64,000 nucleotides of DNA from positions 59,648 through 123,647 of the forward strand of contig MNCI01020684.1 in NCBI GenBank assembly GCA_015680685.1. Direction: 5' to 3'. The notes below the pieces were generated by a model. The model made no database searches. It had not been told where the DNA came from and saw only the letters and a list, made by a program, of their open reading frames with translations. The DNA is from Gnetum montanum. Its lineage: Eukaryota > Streptophyta > Gnetopsida > Gnetales > Gnetaceae. The translations under genes and the position numbers were made by a program. Of the stretch, positions 13,408 to 25,400 are shown piece by piece; position 1 is the stretch's first letter; every line of letters starts with the position of its first letter.

Positions 13408-14560
13408 ACTCTTATCTCTAATTCTAAGGAATGCTTGCAAAAAATGCTTACTATTTTGGATGATTTTTTCTAATGTTCAAAAATGAAAGTTAATGTGCGA
13501 AAAACCAAAATTAGTGTGTAGTACTAGGAATAATGATTACTCTTTCACTATTAAAAATGACCTAGTAAATATGACATCAATGTATAGGTACCTTGGTTTA
13601 AATTGTTGTTGTAATTACATTTAAGGTATGTGCATTAAATAGAGGATTGCATTTGGATGAGATCCTTATTTTATTTAAAAAGAAAATATCATAAGAAAAC
13701 TATCTTAGCATGGGAAATTAAAAAACAATTATTTTGTTCTATTGTGCAACCAACTCTTTTATGTGGATGTGCAGTATGAGGTCTTGGAATTGCTAATAAA
13801 TATTGAAAGAAAATAGAATAAGTTTAGAAAAATTTTAGGTTTAAAGACAAATATACCATAATATGTTACTTCTTAAAGTAGATACGATGCATTTAGAAAT
13901 AAAAGCTATTTGTTAATTTGTAGCATATGTTCATAGTCTCTCTTGTAACATAGCTAAAATTTTAAAGGAAGTCTTAGTTACTACACAATAGAAAGGGTAG
14001 TTCTATGAAGGAATAATTTGTCTCAAAAAATGATTTATTGATATGGATATTCTACATTATGATGTGAGGCAAATTCATAAGAGTATTGAAAATAAGGCAC
14101 TTTTGTACATCTAGCATAACCTCTTAGGAAAGAAATAATTCTACCTTGATATAATTAGAGGAGGCATCAACAAGAAATTATCTTATTTATTTGCTCTTAT
14201 ATCCTATTACATGTGATGTCAAAATTAGTTGAGCAAGATTGGGCTCCCATTATTCTAGAATTAAAACAAAAAATAAGTCCAAATTCTAAGTGATGAGAGG
14301 ACATGTAATTTATGTAATCAAAGAGCAATTAAAGATGATAACATATTCTTGGAATGTCTTGTTCTTGTGCAAAGTTACCACAAATGGACAATTATTACTA
14401 GTAGTTTAATTCAGATTTGTGAAATAGCACCGAGAAAACTCGCTAACTTTATTAATGAAGTGTTTGCTACATAAACTATGTATATTACTTTTATCCAATA
14501 GATCCTAAGGATCTCTAGACATAATAAAAAGCATTTCAATTTCACAATGTCTTATGTAAA
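13408..14560 (+). pseudogene. LINE reverse transcriptase C-terminal region, broken
   Basis: Three-frame reading gives landmarks of a LINE ORF2 C-terminus in order: KVNVRKTKI (about 13490), YRYLGLN (about 13590), QPTLLCGCAV (about 13755), RKILGLKTN (about 13830), then CNLCNQRAIKDDNIFLEC (14304-14357). The last is the Cys-rich motif typical of these proteins, with the His replaced by Asn. The N-terminal and palm parts are missing because element B lies directly to the left. Frameshifts and stops are frequent, so this is an old remnant. Confidence 0.65.
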
Positions 14561-14569
14561 CTATTTTTA

Positions 14570-14795
14570 TATTGGGTAAGAAAAAATTAAAATTGAATCC
14601 TCATATAAATATTTAGGCATTTTAGTTTCAAATAGATATTCTTGACAATATTGTATTACTTAAAATGTTTCAAAGAGTATGCATGCTTTATATTTAGCTC
14701 ATAGTAAATGTGCACAAGAATAGATTTGGGCATGGGATGTTTGACTATATAATCAACTTGTTTAGCTAGTTCTATTATAAAATTGTGACACTTGG
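14570..14795 (+). pseudogene. Second LINE-like fragment
   Basis: The sequence reads ESSYKYLGILVSNR followed by HALYLAHSKCAQ and AWDV..YNQLV, similar in layout to the thumb region of the LINE fragment just upstream (YRYLGL...). It is probably a second, independent LINE remnant or a duplicated part of the first. It ends where the LTR at 14796 starts. Confidence 0.4.
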
Positions 14796-15550
14796 TGATG
14801 AAGAATCATATAGAAGCTATGTTGATGGGTATGCATCGATGTGTTCCCATCATGGTAAAATGCATCGACGTTGATGCATTGATGATGATGTAGGAACAAT
14901 CTATATAAATGTGCGTACCAATCACATTTATGGCACCTTGTGTCGGTAGCATAGTGAAGTCCTTAGAGTTTTTCTTTTCTAGAGTTAGAATATTTTCCTC
15001 TAAGTGCCCATAATTTGAGAAAATGAGATTGTACAGAACTTTATTCAAGCACCATGTACTTGAAGCCATTGGCATGAATGACAATAAAGTTGAGATTTCT
15101 AGCATTCATTGTAGCACTTGGATTAGCTTAGTCTTCCTTACCAACATTTTATTTTCCATGCATTTTATATTTCAAGTCATAGATACTTAATGTAATTAAC
15201 CATGAATACATAAGTACAACTACTTTGAGCATAAGGTATTACAATCGGTAATCCCAATAGTGGTCATTTGGTATGATTAGTAATCATCACTTGATAACCT
15301 AATAGTGTTTATATGAGTTTAGGATGTGTACAGTAAGTGAGAATGACTACTTATGTTAGGGTAGTTAGCCTTTAGAATAGTTAGGTAGTTAAAATAATTA
15401 ATCCTTAAATATTCATTTTTTAATATAGAACTTAAGATAAAAAAATATAAAAATAAAAATAAAAATAAATATCATATATCTTAACTCACATTTAACTATA
15501 TGCATAGCACACACAAATGTGAGTTAGAAAGACGATGATCACATGACCCC
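14796..15550 (+). repeat. Element D 5' LTR (truncated)
   Basis: Plus-strand LTR starting TGATGAAGAATC. It contains the 'gagttagaatattttcctc...gcccataatttgag', 'cttatgttagggtagttag' and 'cacaaatgtgagttagaaagacgatgatcacatgac' blocks that occur in this order in the other LTRs. The last 200 bases or so, including the 'ctcatca' end and PBS, are missing. It aligns, with many differences, to the LTR at 35833-36418, which I take as its partner. Confidence 0.6.
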
Positions 15551-15850
15551 TTAGTTCATAGTTTTTAACTATGGGAAAACATAGGAACTAAGTTTTAATA
15601 AAGTTTAAAATTTCAGCTTTATGTGCAATTTGTATTTTCTTTCATTTCCTAGATCTATAATTTTTACATTTTATTCTTACAATCTTGCTTACCACCCATT
15701 TTTGCATTTTCTAAGTCCTTGGATGATCTACTAAACCATCCAGGGTACCCTGAATTCCATTTTTTAGAGACCTTGGAGATTCTAGGTTGAGGCTACTACG
15801 TCGAGACTTTCAATTTTTTAGCAATCAAATTTTTCAGTTGTAACACATGG
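15551..15850. other. Unassigned sequence at the left end of element E
   Basis: About 300 bases between the truncated element D LTR and the recognisable gag of element E. It has no sustained frame and no clear match to the other element copies. It could be degraded gag tail of E or 5' leader of D. Confidence 0.3.
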
Positions 15851-16850
15851 CTTGGACATCTATGTAGTAAAGAACAGTATCTATCCAAGGCTACATCCAA
15901 GGATTCATGGTTTTCTTACTTCCATCCTTGGATTTTTTTTCTTAGATTGGACACTCTTTCATAGGTCTGGTATTTTTCATTGAACAACTTAAGCATTTTG
16001 GACCACCAATGGATTGAATCTAGTTCCAATGATCTATAATTACTTTCAACTTCTTATATTAGTGTTTTGGAAAAGAGCTTAAGTTTTTGCCACCTACTAT
16101 CAATGTTTTGTAAGGTGCAAGCATCATGGAAGGCTTGTAAGTGATGTAGGAAATCATAATTATAGCCTCCCTTAAATTTAGGAATGTTATTAATATCAAG
16201 ATGTTTGATGTGACTTTTCCTTTGATGCCTATGAGGTATTTGAACTACCTCCCTAGCTTGTATCATGCTCCTAATAGCTAACAAGGGTTCATCTTCATCA
16301 AACATGTCATGGTGATAATCTCTATTTCTATTTGTTTGATAGTGATGATCTCATCTATACTCACTTTGATGTCTTTCATCTTGCCTTTTCATTTTGTTTG
16401 TATCTTCATCTTGACCCCTTATTATATCTCTATCTTTATACCTACATTTATCTTTGTCAAAACTAGATGTTGAAGAAAAAGAGAAAGATGATGAATTGGA
16501 ACAATTTCCATGGCTTCTATATCTCCCCTATGGTCCCTTAATTTATCTCATCTAGGTTTGAAGAAGGCCCTAGGCCTTGAGTCCCTTCTTATTCTATGAC
16601 TTGCTTCATCTCCTCTAGGATTATCTGTGATAATTGAATGTAGTTCTTGAATATAATAAGTGTCAACATGAGAATATGAGATCCTTGCTTGTAGTAGTTC
16701 ACTCCAATTCTCTTCAATATAGAACCTACCATATCTCCTACTAGTATTCTCATCATGTGATGCATTATTGGTCCAATGCAAAGAAGACATGTTTTTATTT
16801 GATAACATGTATGACTCAAAATATTAATATTTTTGAAAAGATAAATCATT
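15850..16850 (-). pseudogene. Element E gag, N-terminal part
   Basis: Open stretches at 16305-16054 give IPHRHQRKSHIKHLDINN, NIPKFKGGYNYDFLHHLQ and AFHDACTLQNIDSRWQKLKL. This matches the gag of element H (SHRHHKESRLPRLDLNNFP, QHLQAFHDVCIWNNIDNGWQ). It lies just inside the PBS of E. The fragment ends near 15850 without knuckle or pol, so E is a 5' fragment. Confidence 0.75.
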
Positions 16851-16903
16851 AATACTTTTACAATGATTGTTTATAATATAACTAATCTAGATCACTAGCA
16901 CCA

Positions 16904-16921
16904 TCCTCGACAATGGTGCTA
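16904..16921 (-). other. Primer-binding site of element E
   Basis: Minus strand TAGCACCATTGTCGAGGA, one base inside the LTR end. It differs from TGGCGCCGTTGCCGGGGA only by transitions, as in elements B and H. Confidence 0.8.
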
Positions 16922-16922
16922 A

Positions 16923-17943
16923 TAATGAGTAAGAGGTACCCCCTATGCCCAACCATACAAATCACCAGTGTTCACATGCAATCTAGTCAAATTCTATGGA
17001 TGGAATTAGTGTGGTATTTAGATTATTAAGAATTTATTATAGGTTGTTGTTTTTCCACTTAGACTAGTAGTAGCTTTTTCATGTATCATTTAATCTAAAG
17101 TGAGGAATATCATTATTGATGTCGTGTGGCCCTTGAACTAACTAAATAATCATGTATAAATTAATTATTTAAAATAAGTAATAACAAGAAGATAAATCCT
17201 AAACCATCCTAAAAATGATGAGTGTCCATTCCCAGCCTACCATACATGTCCTAAACTTATGTATCCATTGTTGGGATTATCAAGTGTTATGCTACTTAGT
17301 GAACCAAGAAATAATGTTGCTAAGATTACCAAGTGAATAAGTGTTTATACTTGAAACTAGTCATGCTCATTCTGTTGATTGATTAACATGCATGGAAATG
17401 TAATTATTAACAAAGTAGAAAATAAATTACATTGAAAGTAAATCTATTCTAAGTCAAAGTGTTGCAATGAATAAGAATCAATCTCGATCTTATGGACGTT
17501 TATGAAATGTATCCAAGTACAATGCCACTTGAATAAGATGACATACAACTAACTTAAATCCACACTATGGGCACTCATTGACTATTCTCTAGGGTTATAG
17601 AATAAAAATGCAATATTTTGGCTACACTATTGACCAAATGATGTCAAATATGTAGTATGTGTTCACATATTTATAGGTAAATATAGGCATTGCATCAACG
17701 AGGATATGTAAATGCATTTATTCACATTGATGAGGATGTGTTGATGTAAATGCATCAACAAGGCTGTGTTAACACATCTAAGATGCATTGCTGATTAATG
17801 CATCAACACATCCTCATCCACACATATGTGTTGATGCATCTAAAATGCATTAATAAAAATAGATCACTGAGGCTTCGTCAATGGGAATGTGTCGATGAGG
17901 CTTCATCGATGGGGATGCATCAATGAAGTTACCCAACATATCA
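16923..17943 (-). repeat. Element E 5' LTR
   Basis: Minus-strand LTR of about 1.0 kb between the PBS and the gag of element D. Its U3 (17660-17943) is unusually rich in short inverted motifs such as ATGCATCAACA / TGTTGATGCAT and TCATCGATGGGG. The outer end near 17943 is placed by where element D gag resumes; no duplication can be checked because the other end of E is lost. Confidence 0.7.
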
Positions 17944-18211
17944 AGTCTCATTAATGGACTATGAAACAAGACATGTGAGACTCTTGGGGTCTATGCACAA
18001 GAAAAATTATACAAAATGCAATCCCTTATGATCTAAATGCTCATTAACTATGTAGTCAAGAAGGAAGAGAACTAAAATATATGCAAATTTGTAAGGATTA
18101 TAATAGGGGTTTATCCCTTTAAAAAAGGATGTGTATTCCTATGAGATGTAAGAAGAATAATATCTAATTAAAGAAGTAATTCAAAAAAAAAACCTTTAGA
18201 AATTTAGAAAT
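17944..18211 (+). pseudogene. Element D gag, part before element A
   Basis: The translation runs INGL.NKTCETLGVYAQEKLYKM, matching IDGLCNETREILGMYASGQLYEL of element H and the same part of element A (about 20550-20600). The frame decays quickly after this. Its last five bases (GAAAT, 18207-18211) are the left target duplication of element A. Confidence 0.7.
18207..18211 (+). other. Left target-site duplication of element A (GAAAT)
   Basis: The five bases before the LTR start at 18212 are identical to the five bases after the LTR end at 30643. A 5-bp duplication is the size made by Ty3/gypsy integrases. Confidence 0.9.
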
Positions 18212-19144
18212 TGATGAGCACCTATTGACGTGGCCTCATTGACTAGCCCCTATTGCTGGGGCCCTATTTACATGGTCTTGCCCCATTGATGGGGCTGCAT
18301 TGACATAGTGTTTGCTACATTGATAGGGTCCCGTTGATGCAACCCTAAAGAAAAAACTATAATTTTGAGCTCCTAGCTATGTTTATGGGGATTCAATTTA
18401 TAGTAGTAGCCAAACTCATGTAGTTTTTACCTTTGAAAGTTAGAATATTTACCCAAGTGCTTGCAATAGGAGTCATTAAGTGTATGGATCTTTAGTCAAG
18501 CACTATTGTACTTGAACCACACTAGTGTGTATGCCAATAAAGATGAGCTTCTTGATAAACCTTGCAGCATTCTGGATAGTTTAAATGTTTTATTTTTGCA
18601 TTTAATATTTTTAGTCATTTGTTCAAAGTTTCTCAGTGATTAAGCTAATTAAGTGATTGAGTAAGATAAGCTAAATATATTAGATACATAAGTACAACCA
18701 CTTCAAGTGTAAACATCTATTTGCTTAGTAATCCTAGTAGGGTTATCACTTGGCATGCCTAGTAGCATCGCCCTTGGTAACCTAATAGTGGATACATGGG
18801 TTTAGGACGTGTACAAAAGGTGTGATCAGATGCTTATGTTAGGACTATTTAGGGATTAATTAGTTGGTCAAATTAAATTAGTTATTAAATTACTTCATCT
18901 CTCTCTTCAAGCATGAAAGAACATAAAACATAAAACAATAAAAATCATATGCCTCGATTACACTTAACCATACCATGTGCATCACAAGTGTAATTGGGAA
19001 GACAATGAATGACCTTAGGGAAAGGTTCACTTCCTAGAAGACTAGTGTACTAGAAACTAGAGAGTCCATGAAATTCATTTGGATGGTGCATGAACACTTT
19101 GTGATTCATATGGTTAGGTGTACTAGTACCTCGACTACTCATCA
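18212..19144 (+). repeat. Element A 5' LTR
   Basis: A 933-bp LTR starting TGATGAGCACC and ending ...CTACTCATCA. It aligns along its length with 29690-30643. It carries the AACTATAA box (about 18354-18361), short CATTGATGGGGC-like motifs in U3, and the conserved U5-side block 'acacttaaccataccatgtgcatcacaagtg'. Confidence 0.92.
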
Positions 19145-19145
19145 T

Positions 19146-19163
19146 TGGTGCCATTTCCATGGA
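19146..19163 (+). other. Primer-binding site of element A
   Basis: TGGTGCCATTTCCATGGA, one base after the 5' LTR. It matches TGGCGCCGTTGCCGGGGA at 13 of 18 positions; three of the five differences are transitions and two are G-to-T. Confidence 0.85.
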
Positions 19164-19323
19164 TTTTATTTGTTGAAATGTGTGCTATCTAGGATTAGTA
19201 AACTTTAGTAATATCATTGGATGAAATGAAGGTCAACATCACTCTTGCACAACATATAATTATAACAACACACTAACATTTAATTTATTTGAAAAGTGTA
19301 TTCTTCTTCTAGTAGGCGTGAAG

Positions 19324-21640
19324 ATGTCAAGTTGTTGGTCCCACAACAGTACAAGGTGGTTTATACTCATCTAGATGAGTATACGCCAAATTTCATCTTC
19401 ATCTTGCACTAGGATGAAAAACTTCAATGGCATGATATAGAAGGCAACATTGTAATGCCTCCTAATCAATTTTTGCTTGTAATGCTACTTCAAAATCTTA
19501 AGAAGCTAGGCATCTCCAATCTTCAATAATAATACATTGTGCATGGTTATGATTACTAGGACTACTATCCCACTAGCACACAACATAGAAAAGATTGACA
19601 CCAGGAGAAGCACAATGATCTTGCAAAGGGAAAACATTCCACCAATCCCTTGTTCTTGCTAAACTAAGAAAACAATGTGGATCCTCACTCTGGGGGTTTA
19701 CAACATGGAGATTTTCTACCCTCTATTACTGATGATAAGGGTGTGGCCCTAAACTTGCAGTCAACTATTAGCAAACTAGGTTTAGCAAAAAGTGGTAGTC
19801 AAGGTAGGGACTCAGGCAAGCATCAAGATGGCAAGGGATCTTAGGATGGTGGTTGTAATAAGAGAAGACATAGTGGTGGTGGTTCACCTTCATCTTCATT
19901 TGATTCCAAACATTCCTCTTCATCTTCTAGTTTTGATACAAGCCACCAAAGAAATAATTATGATGAAGGTAATTAGTGAGACAATACTAACCATTATGCC
20001 CACAATAATCAAAGTGGTAATAGAGGACATCATTGGTGACAATGAAATAATAATGATGATGATGATGAGCCCTTTTTGGCAACTCAAAGCATGCTCAACG
20101 TTGCAAAGGTAGTTAAGATTTCAACTAGGCAGGTGAAAGATAGTTAGATCAAACACTTAGACATGAACAATATCCTAAGATTTGAGGGAGGATATAACTC
20201 TAATTCATAAAACATTTGCAAGCCCTTCAAGATGCCTACACCTTAAAAAACATTGAAAATGAGTAGCAAACACTGAATATATTTCCTAGGAGACTCATCA
20301 AGGAGGTAGAAGTCTAGTACCAATTCTTGGAGCTAGAATCTATCCACAAATGAAGTATAATGCTTGAGCTATTCAATGATAAATACCAGATGTACTCCAA
20401 AGTATCTAATCTCAAAAGGCAAATATAAGGTTGAAAACAAGGAACACCTAAACCCTTAGATGCCACCATGGGTAGATATTATTCTCTCTTACATCGATGT
20501 CCTGGTCATGATTATTCTCAAAGGGAACAACTCCATCACATTATAGATGGGCTCAGAGTAGAAACTAGAAGAACTCTTGGGGTTTATGCCCAAGGAATAC
20601 TATCTAAATTGAGAGCTTATTAGATAAAAAGCCTAATAGAGTAGGTACAAAAAGAAGAAGGTGATTTGCAAAAAAGGAAAAGTGTAGAGAGATATAATAG
20701 GGACCCTTCCATTAGGAAAATGGAGGTCTAATTCTATGCCAACAAGGAGTCACCACTCAACAAAGTGGTAAATAGGAAAATATTGCCCATCTAAATTCTA
20801 TTTCTAACATTTCAGCAAAGGTTGACAAATTATGGAACTATTTGGATGAAAATTTTTAAATTGCTATGAAGATTTTTGAGGCATTCAAAGAACAAAATGG
20901 TGATCATGATCGTATGAGTAAAAAAGAAGCTAAATGTGCCTACCAAAGAGGTAAGGGCAAAGCTGCTACAGTAGAAGAAGTTGTGGATACAAACTTTGAT
21001 GATGATACTAGCTTTGAGATTTGTTAATATGAACATCTAAAGGATAGTTGTCCTATGGTGTCATAATTACAAGACTCTAGGATTCATGTTGAATCCTCAA
21101 CTAGCATGAAGGAAAGAACCTCAATGATTACCTTATCCTCAAGGTAATCCAGGGTAGTTTTATCAACAACAACAAACCTACTATCTTAGTGGAGCTTCCC
21201 CACAACCATATGAGCAGTACTAGTAGTGGCACTAACCATAGTCATGGGCAATGCCACCACCAAGTAAATAGTATCCTTATAGGTAACCAAATCCATATGG
21301 GTACTATATTCAACAACTTTTTTCTCCATGAAGCTTTGCAAGCAATGCATCATTCCAGCATCACCATTACCCTCTAGAGTACCATTAAACTCATTCACAA
21401 TCTACTCAAAGGTAGAACCCATATCCATAACATCCTCCACATCTATCTACATACATCCCTTTAACCTATACCCAGTTACCTTTTGCTCTATCCATGCAGG
21501 GTGAAATTCCCACACAGTCATAGTAATGAAATGCTACAAGGGCTGTAAATTTACAATTGGCCTTCTAGCCAAGTGGTTCAGATAATTGATCTAGAAAATG
21601 ACCATTTTTTGACCCAATAGTTCTTCCAAACCCTCACAAT
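19324..21640 (+). pseudogene. Element A gag, broken
   Basis: The N-terminal reading gives VVYTHLDEYTPNFIFILH and IEGNIVMPPNQFLLVMLLQN. The gag core lies around 20160-20600 (KHLDMNN, then GVYAQ). The knuckle at about 21018-21056 reads FEIC.YEHLKDSC: first Cys replaced by Phe, a stop after the second Cys, and the same short CX2CX3HX4C spacing as the other copies. A Tyr/Pro/Gln-rich tail follows, and protease comes next. Frameshifts are needed to follow it through, so I give one broken span. Confidence 0.75.
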
Positions 21641-21732
21641 CTAATTAGACTACTAACCCTACATCTGCAACACCCTCATCCTCTACAGTAAACACATTCA
21701 AGCACTCTTCAAACCAACCATTGCCTTAGATC

Positions 21733-22235
21733 CACATTGTGATGTTAACTCATGTTGTCTCTGATTGGATCAAGGCTGAAAGTATTCACATTAAAAGATC
21801 TAATCCAAGAAGTTTTCTGATTTACTTACAAATCACTAGATATGAGCCATGTAAGGCTCCTCTTAATTTTGATCCTGATGGAAATCTCATCTCCCATGAC
21901 ATGTATAAAGGTTAGAACTTACTACCTCTCAAGAAGAGCAACATTTGTCTAGAATTGGCTAACTAATCAATCACTATTTATTTGGGAATAGTGAAGGATA
22001 TTGTGACCATAGTTTGTGAGTGATCCTATTCGATCAATTTTCTAATGATCAAGGTCAAGAACTACAAAGGTGACTTCCCCAACATTATGGGAAGGGCATG
22101 GCTAAGCATGGTTGATCCATGAATAGGCATAAGGGACCTCTCCTTAGAAATCTCCAACAAAAATAAATTTGGATGGCTAGAGAAGAAGCATGTTCCAAGC
22201 ATCACATATTGCAATAATAGATGTAATTGTGTGCA
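21733..22235 (+). pseudogene. Element A aspartic protease region, broken
   Basis: The reading HIVMLTHVVSDWIKAESI, then FLIYLQITRYEPCKAP and LNFDPDGNLISHDMYKG places the active site at 21865-21867, where the codon is AAT (Asn) instead of Asp. The Gly of the triad is also lost. The tail KVKNYKGDFPNIMGRAWLSM follows, matching the other copies. It is out of frame by one base with the RT region. Confidence 0.75.
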
Positions 22236-22800
22236 AAAACATTTGTTCCATCAAAAGTACATACATAAAAGCATGCAATCAATGTGCACAAGATACAAAT
22301 ATCCAAAGGTGTCTATACATAGCAACCACAAAATAGGAGGGCACCTAGTAGTTGATAGCTAACTCTAATAGTAGCACATTAAGCATGGAATCTATTGAGA
22401 GCCTAGCATGTGCCTATCTCAAAGGCATGGATTAACTTAAGCAAGTTCATCACCAACTCTTTGATGATGACAATCATGATACCTATTGGAGAGAGTTGGA
22501 AATCCCTAATAACTTCAAGTAAGAGCCCCTAGAGTTAAAAACTCCATAAGCTAGCATGGAATATGAATTTTTAAATAATGGCAAGCTAGTTATCATCAAT
22601 GCCAAACTTGCTTCTAAACAAAAAGAAAAGTTGTTAAAGGTAGTCAACAAATGGAAAATAGCCTTTTCTTGGTTATATCCCAAGCTAACTGGAATCGATC
22701 CAAGAATATGCCAACATGACATTTACATCAACTTAGCCATGAAGCCAAGAAGGCAACCACAAAGTCAATTGAATGCCAAATTGAAGTAGATCATTAAGGA
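22236..22800 (+). other. Element A protease-RT linker
   Basis: Broken coding sequence that joins protease to RT. It includes YRELEIPNN-like and MEYEFLNNGKLVIINAKLA (from 22556). Equivalent text is present in elements B, C, D, F and G. It is the region where the RT-IN deletions of F and G begin. Confidence 0.6.
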
Positions 22801-23520
22801 GGAAATAGAATAACTACTCAAGGCAAGGTTGATCTATCCCATCATAGATAGAGAGTTGGTTAGTCCACTTGTAATCATGCCAAAGAAAGATGGTAAGTGG
22901 CAGTTCTACATTGACTTTAGACTATTGAACATGATAACATTTAAAGATCAATTTCCATTTCCATTTGTGGACCAAGTATTTGACACTATATTCAAGCATT
23001 ACTATTATTGCTTCTTGGATGGTTATAGTGGCTATAACCAAATTCAAATTACACCAAAAGATTAGGTCAAGACTACATTCACAAGTCCATGGGGGACTTC
23101 TGCATATTGTAAGATGCCATTTGATCTATGCAATGCCCATAAAACATTCCAATGCCTAGTCCTTAGTATTTTTTAATAGTAGATAGGTAGTGGGGTAGAA
23201 GTATTTATGGATGACTCTTCTACCTATGGGGCTACATTTGAGCAAGCCCTAGACATCCTTGAGTAAGTACTAAAGAGATGTGTTTAAACAAACCTTAGGC
23301 TCAATTGGAAAAAAAGTTATTTAATGGTCTAGGAAGGCATAGTACTAGGGCATCGAATCTCACAAAAAGGGATCGAGGTACACCCAAAAAAGATAAGGGT
23401 CATCTAAGGAATCACACACTCATGAGAGATATTCAAAGACATCTAATCATTTCATGGACACACTGGCTACTATTAATGGTTTATAGAGAATTTCTCTAAG
23501 ATCACAAAGTTTTTGGTCAA
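22801..23520 (+). pseudogene. Element A reverse transcriptase, broken
   Basis: One open stretch (22829-23065) gives SPLVIMPKKDGKWQFYIDFR, LLNMITFKDQFPFPFVDQVF and YYYCFLDGYSGYNQIQITPK, the classic palm and fingers of Athila-type RT. TSPWGTSAYCKMPFDLCNA follows, and the catalytic box VEVFMDDSS lies at about 23195-23221 with both Asp residues present. The thumb part after 23280 contains several stops and shifts. Role in the element: copying the RNA into DNA. Confidence 0.9.
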
Positions 23521-23599
23521 GCTTACAAAGAAAGATGCTCCATTTATTTGGACTAAGTAGTGCAAACATGAATTCCAATAGCTAAAGGAAAAACTCATA

Positions 23600-23960
23600 A
23601 AAAATCCAATTCTATGGGTACCAAACTAGTCTAGACCATTTCACATAATGAAAAATGCATCTAATTATGCTTTGGATGTTGTGCTTATGCAATTGGATGA
23701 TAAGAAACATCCATACTACATCCACTGTGGTAGTTAAAGCATTATGGGTGCACATTTGAGTTACACCACAACTAAGAAAGAACTAATGGCAATGGTGTAT
23801 GATTTTGAAAAGTTTAGGCACTATGTGCTTGGCTATAACATGTTTGTGCACATAGATCATAGTGCCATTCACTTCCTAATTCACAAGCCAATGGTGAGCC
23901 CTCGTATCATACGATGGTTGGTGATCTTTCAAGAATTTGATCTTACAATGGTAGACTAGA
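23600..23960 (+). pseudogene. Element A RNase H, broken
   Basis: The reading MKNASNYALDVVLMQLDDKK (23648-23707) leads, after one stop, to MGAHLSYTTTKKELMAMVYD and FEKFRHYVLGYNMFVHIDHS (23744 onward). This is the RNase H fold with KELMAMV and HIDHSAIHFL. It removes the RNA template during replication. One in-frame stop at 23735-23737 separates the halves. Confidence 0.88.
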
Positions 23961-24199
23961 AAGGGACTGAGAATGTGGTCACTAACCATCTCTCTCAGTT
24001 AAGATGGAATAATAAAAAGGAGGAGAGCCCACTCTCTAATCAATTTTTGAACACACTCCTCTTTACAAGAGTAATCAATGACCAAGTGTCTACTGAAACA
24101 AAATGGTACAATGGCATCCTCACTTGCCTTCTCACTCAAGAGATGCCACAAGATCTGGACTTTAGGAAGAAACAACCATTTCTTCATCAGGTAAAATAA

Positions 24200-25400
24200 T
24201 CCATGGAAATCAATGGATACCTTTACAAGGTATGTGCTGATGGCCTGGTTCATTGGTATGTCCCTAATGCAGATCAACTACACATTCTCCAAGATGCTCA
24301 CAAAGGTCCTTGCAGAGGCCACTACGCAAGGAGGTGCATGGCCATAGAAATACTGATGGTAGGATACTATTGGCTTACAATCTTCAAGGATGTCTATCAA
24401 TTTGTCCAATCTTGTGAGCCCTTTCGACAAGATGGTGGGATGACCACTTGAATGGATGATCCTCAATAGTGCATTCAACCACTTAAGCCCTTTAACATAT
24501 GGGACATAGACTTTATGGATCCCATCATACCTATGTCCAACGAAAATACATACATCATCATAGCAGTCAACTACTGCACCAAATGGGCAAAAGCAATAGT
24601 CATCACTAACTGTACACCATTCACTACTACTAGATTTGTACAATAAAATATTGTAAATAGGTTTGGGATGCCATGTGCATTGATTTCTAACAATGGAACT
24701 CATTTTATAGGTACCACCTTTCAAAAACTTATGCAATGCTTGGAGGTCAAACATAGATTAACAACATCCTATCATGCCCAAGCCAATGGTCAAGTAAAGG
24801 TAATTAATAGGGATATCACAAAGATCCTAACAAGGACCATAAGAAAATATAGGAGAGATTGGAGCACAAAATTCAACGATGCCTTGTCGGCCTACCACTC
24901 AACATGGAAACTTTTCCTACAAGCTGGTGTACAAAAAACTTCCAACACTCCCAATTCAATCTAAGCTTCGTAAACTCTCAATAGTCTATGAACTAAATCT
25001 TGACCTAAGCCTAGCACAAAAAGAAAAATTGATCAACCTCAACATGCTAGAAAAAAATTGATTAGAGATCCTATCTTTTAATGAAGTACACAAGGCATTC
25101 AACAAACAATGACATGACTTGAGGATATGAAAAGTAAAATTTTAAGTGAGAGATGAGGTTCTCTACTTGAACCCCACACATGTACTACAAAAAACTAAGT
25201 TTCAAACATTGTGGAAGGGACCTTATATAATTGCTAAAACCTTTTCCTTTAGGGCCATGACCATATACAAACCTGAGAGCCAAAATAAAAAGTAGTTGGC
25301 CAACATCTAATAGTAAAGCTTTTTCATGAGCCCAAGCAAGCCAATGCAATGAATACCTCAATGGATGGACAACCATGTTTAATTTTTTAGGTCTCCTTCT
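24200..25400 (+). pseudogene. Element A integrase, broken
   Basis: The zinc-binding part is at 24203-24451 (ILQDAHKGPCRGHYARR ... VQSCEPF, fourth Cys replaced by Phe). The core begins DIDFMDPI (about 24511), followed by NRFGMPCALISNNGTHF (24656-24706) and HAQANGQVKVINRDI. The first Asp is present, the second is Asn (24689-24691) and the Glu is Lys, so the DDE triad is reduced to one residue. The C-terminal part (LNLDLSLAQKEKLINLNML) is readable from 24990. It would have inserted the DNA copy into the host chromosome. Confidence 0.9.

Noticed and set aside
19792-20112. 106-codon plus-strand ORF in element A
   Set aside because: It lies in gag but out of the frame that aligns with other gags; its Ile/Met-rich composition comes from an off-frame reading of an AT-rich region.
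24278-24754. 158-codon minus-strand ORF, the longest open frame in the window
   Set aside because: It is the antisense of the integrase region of element A, whose plus-strand reading has clear catalytic motifs.
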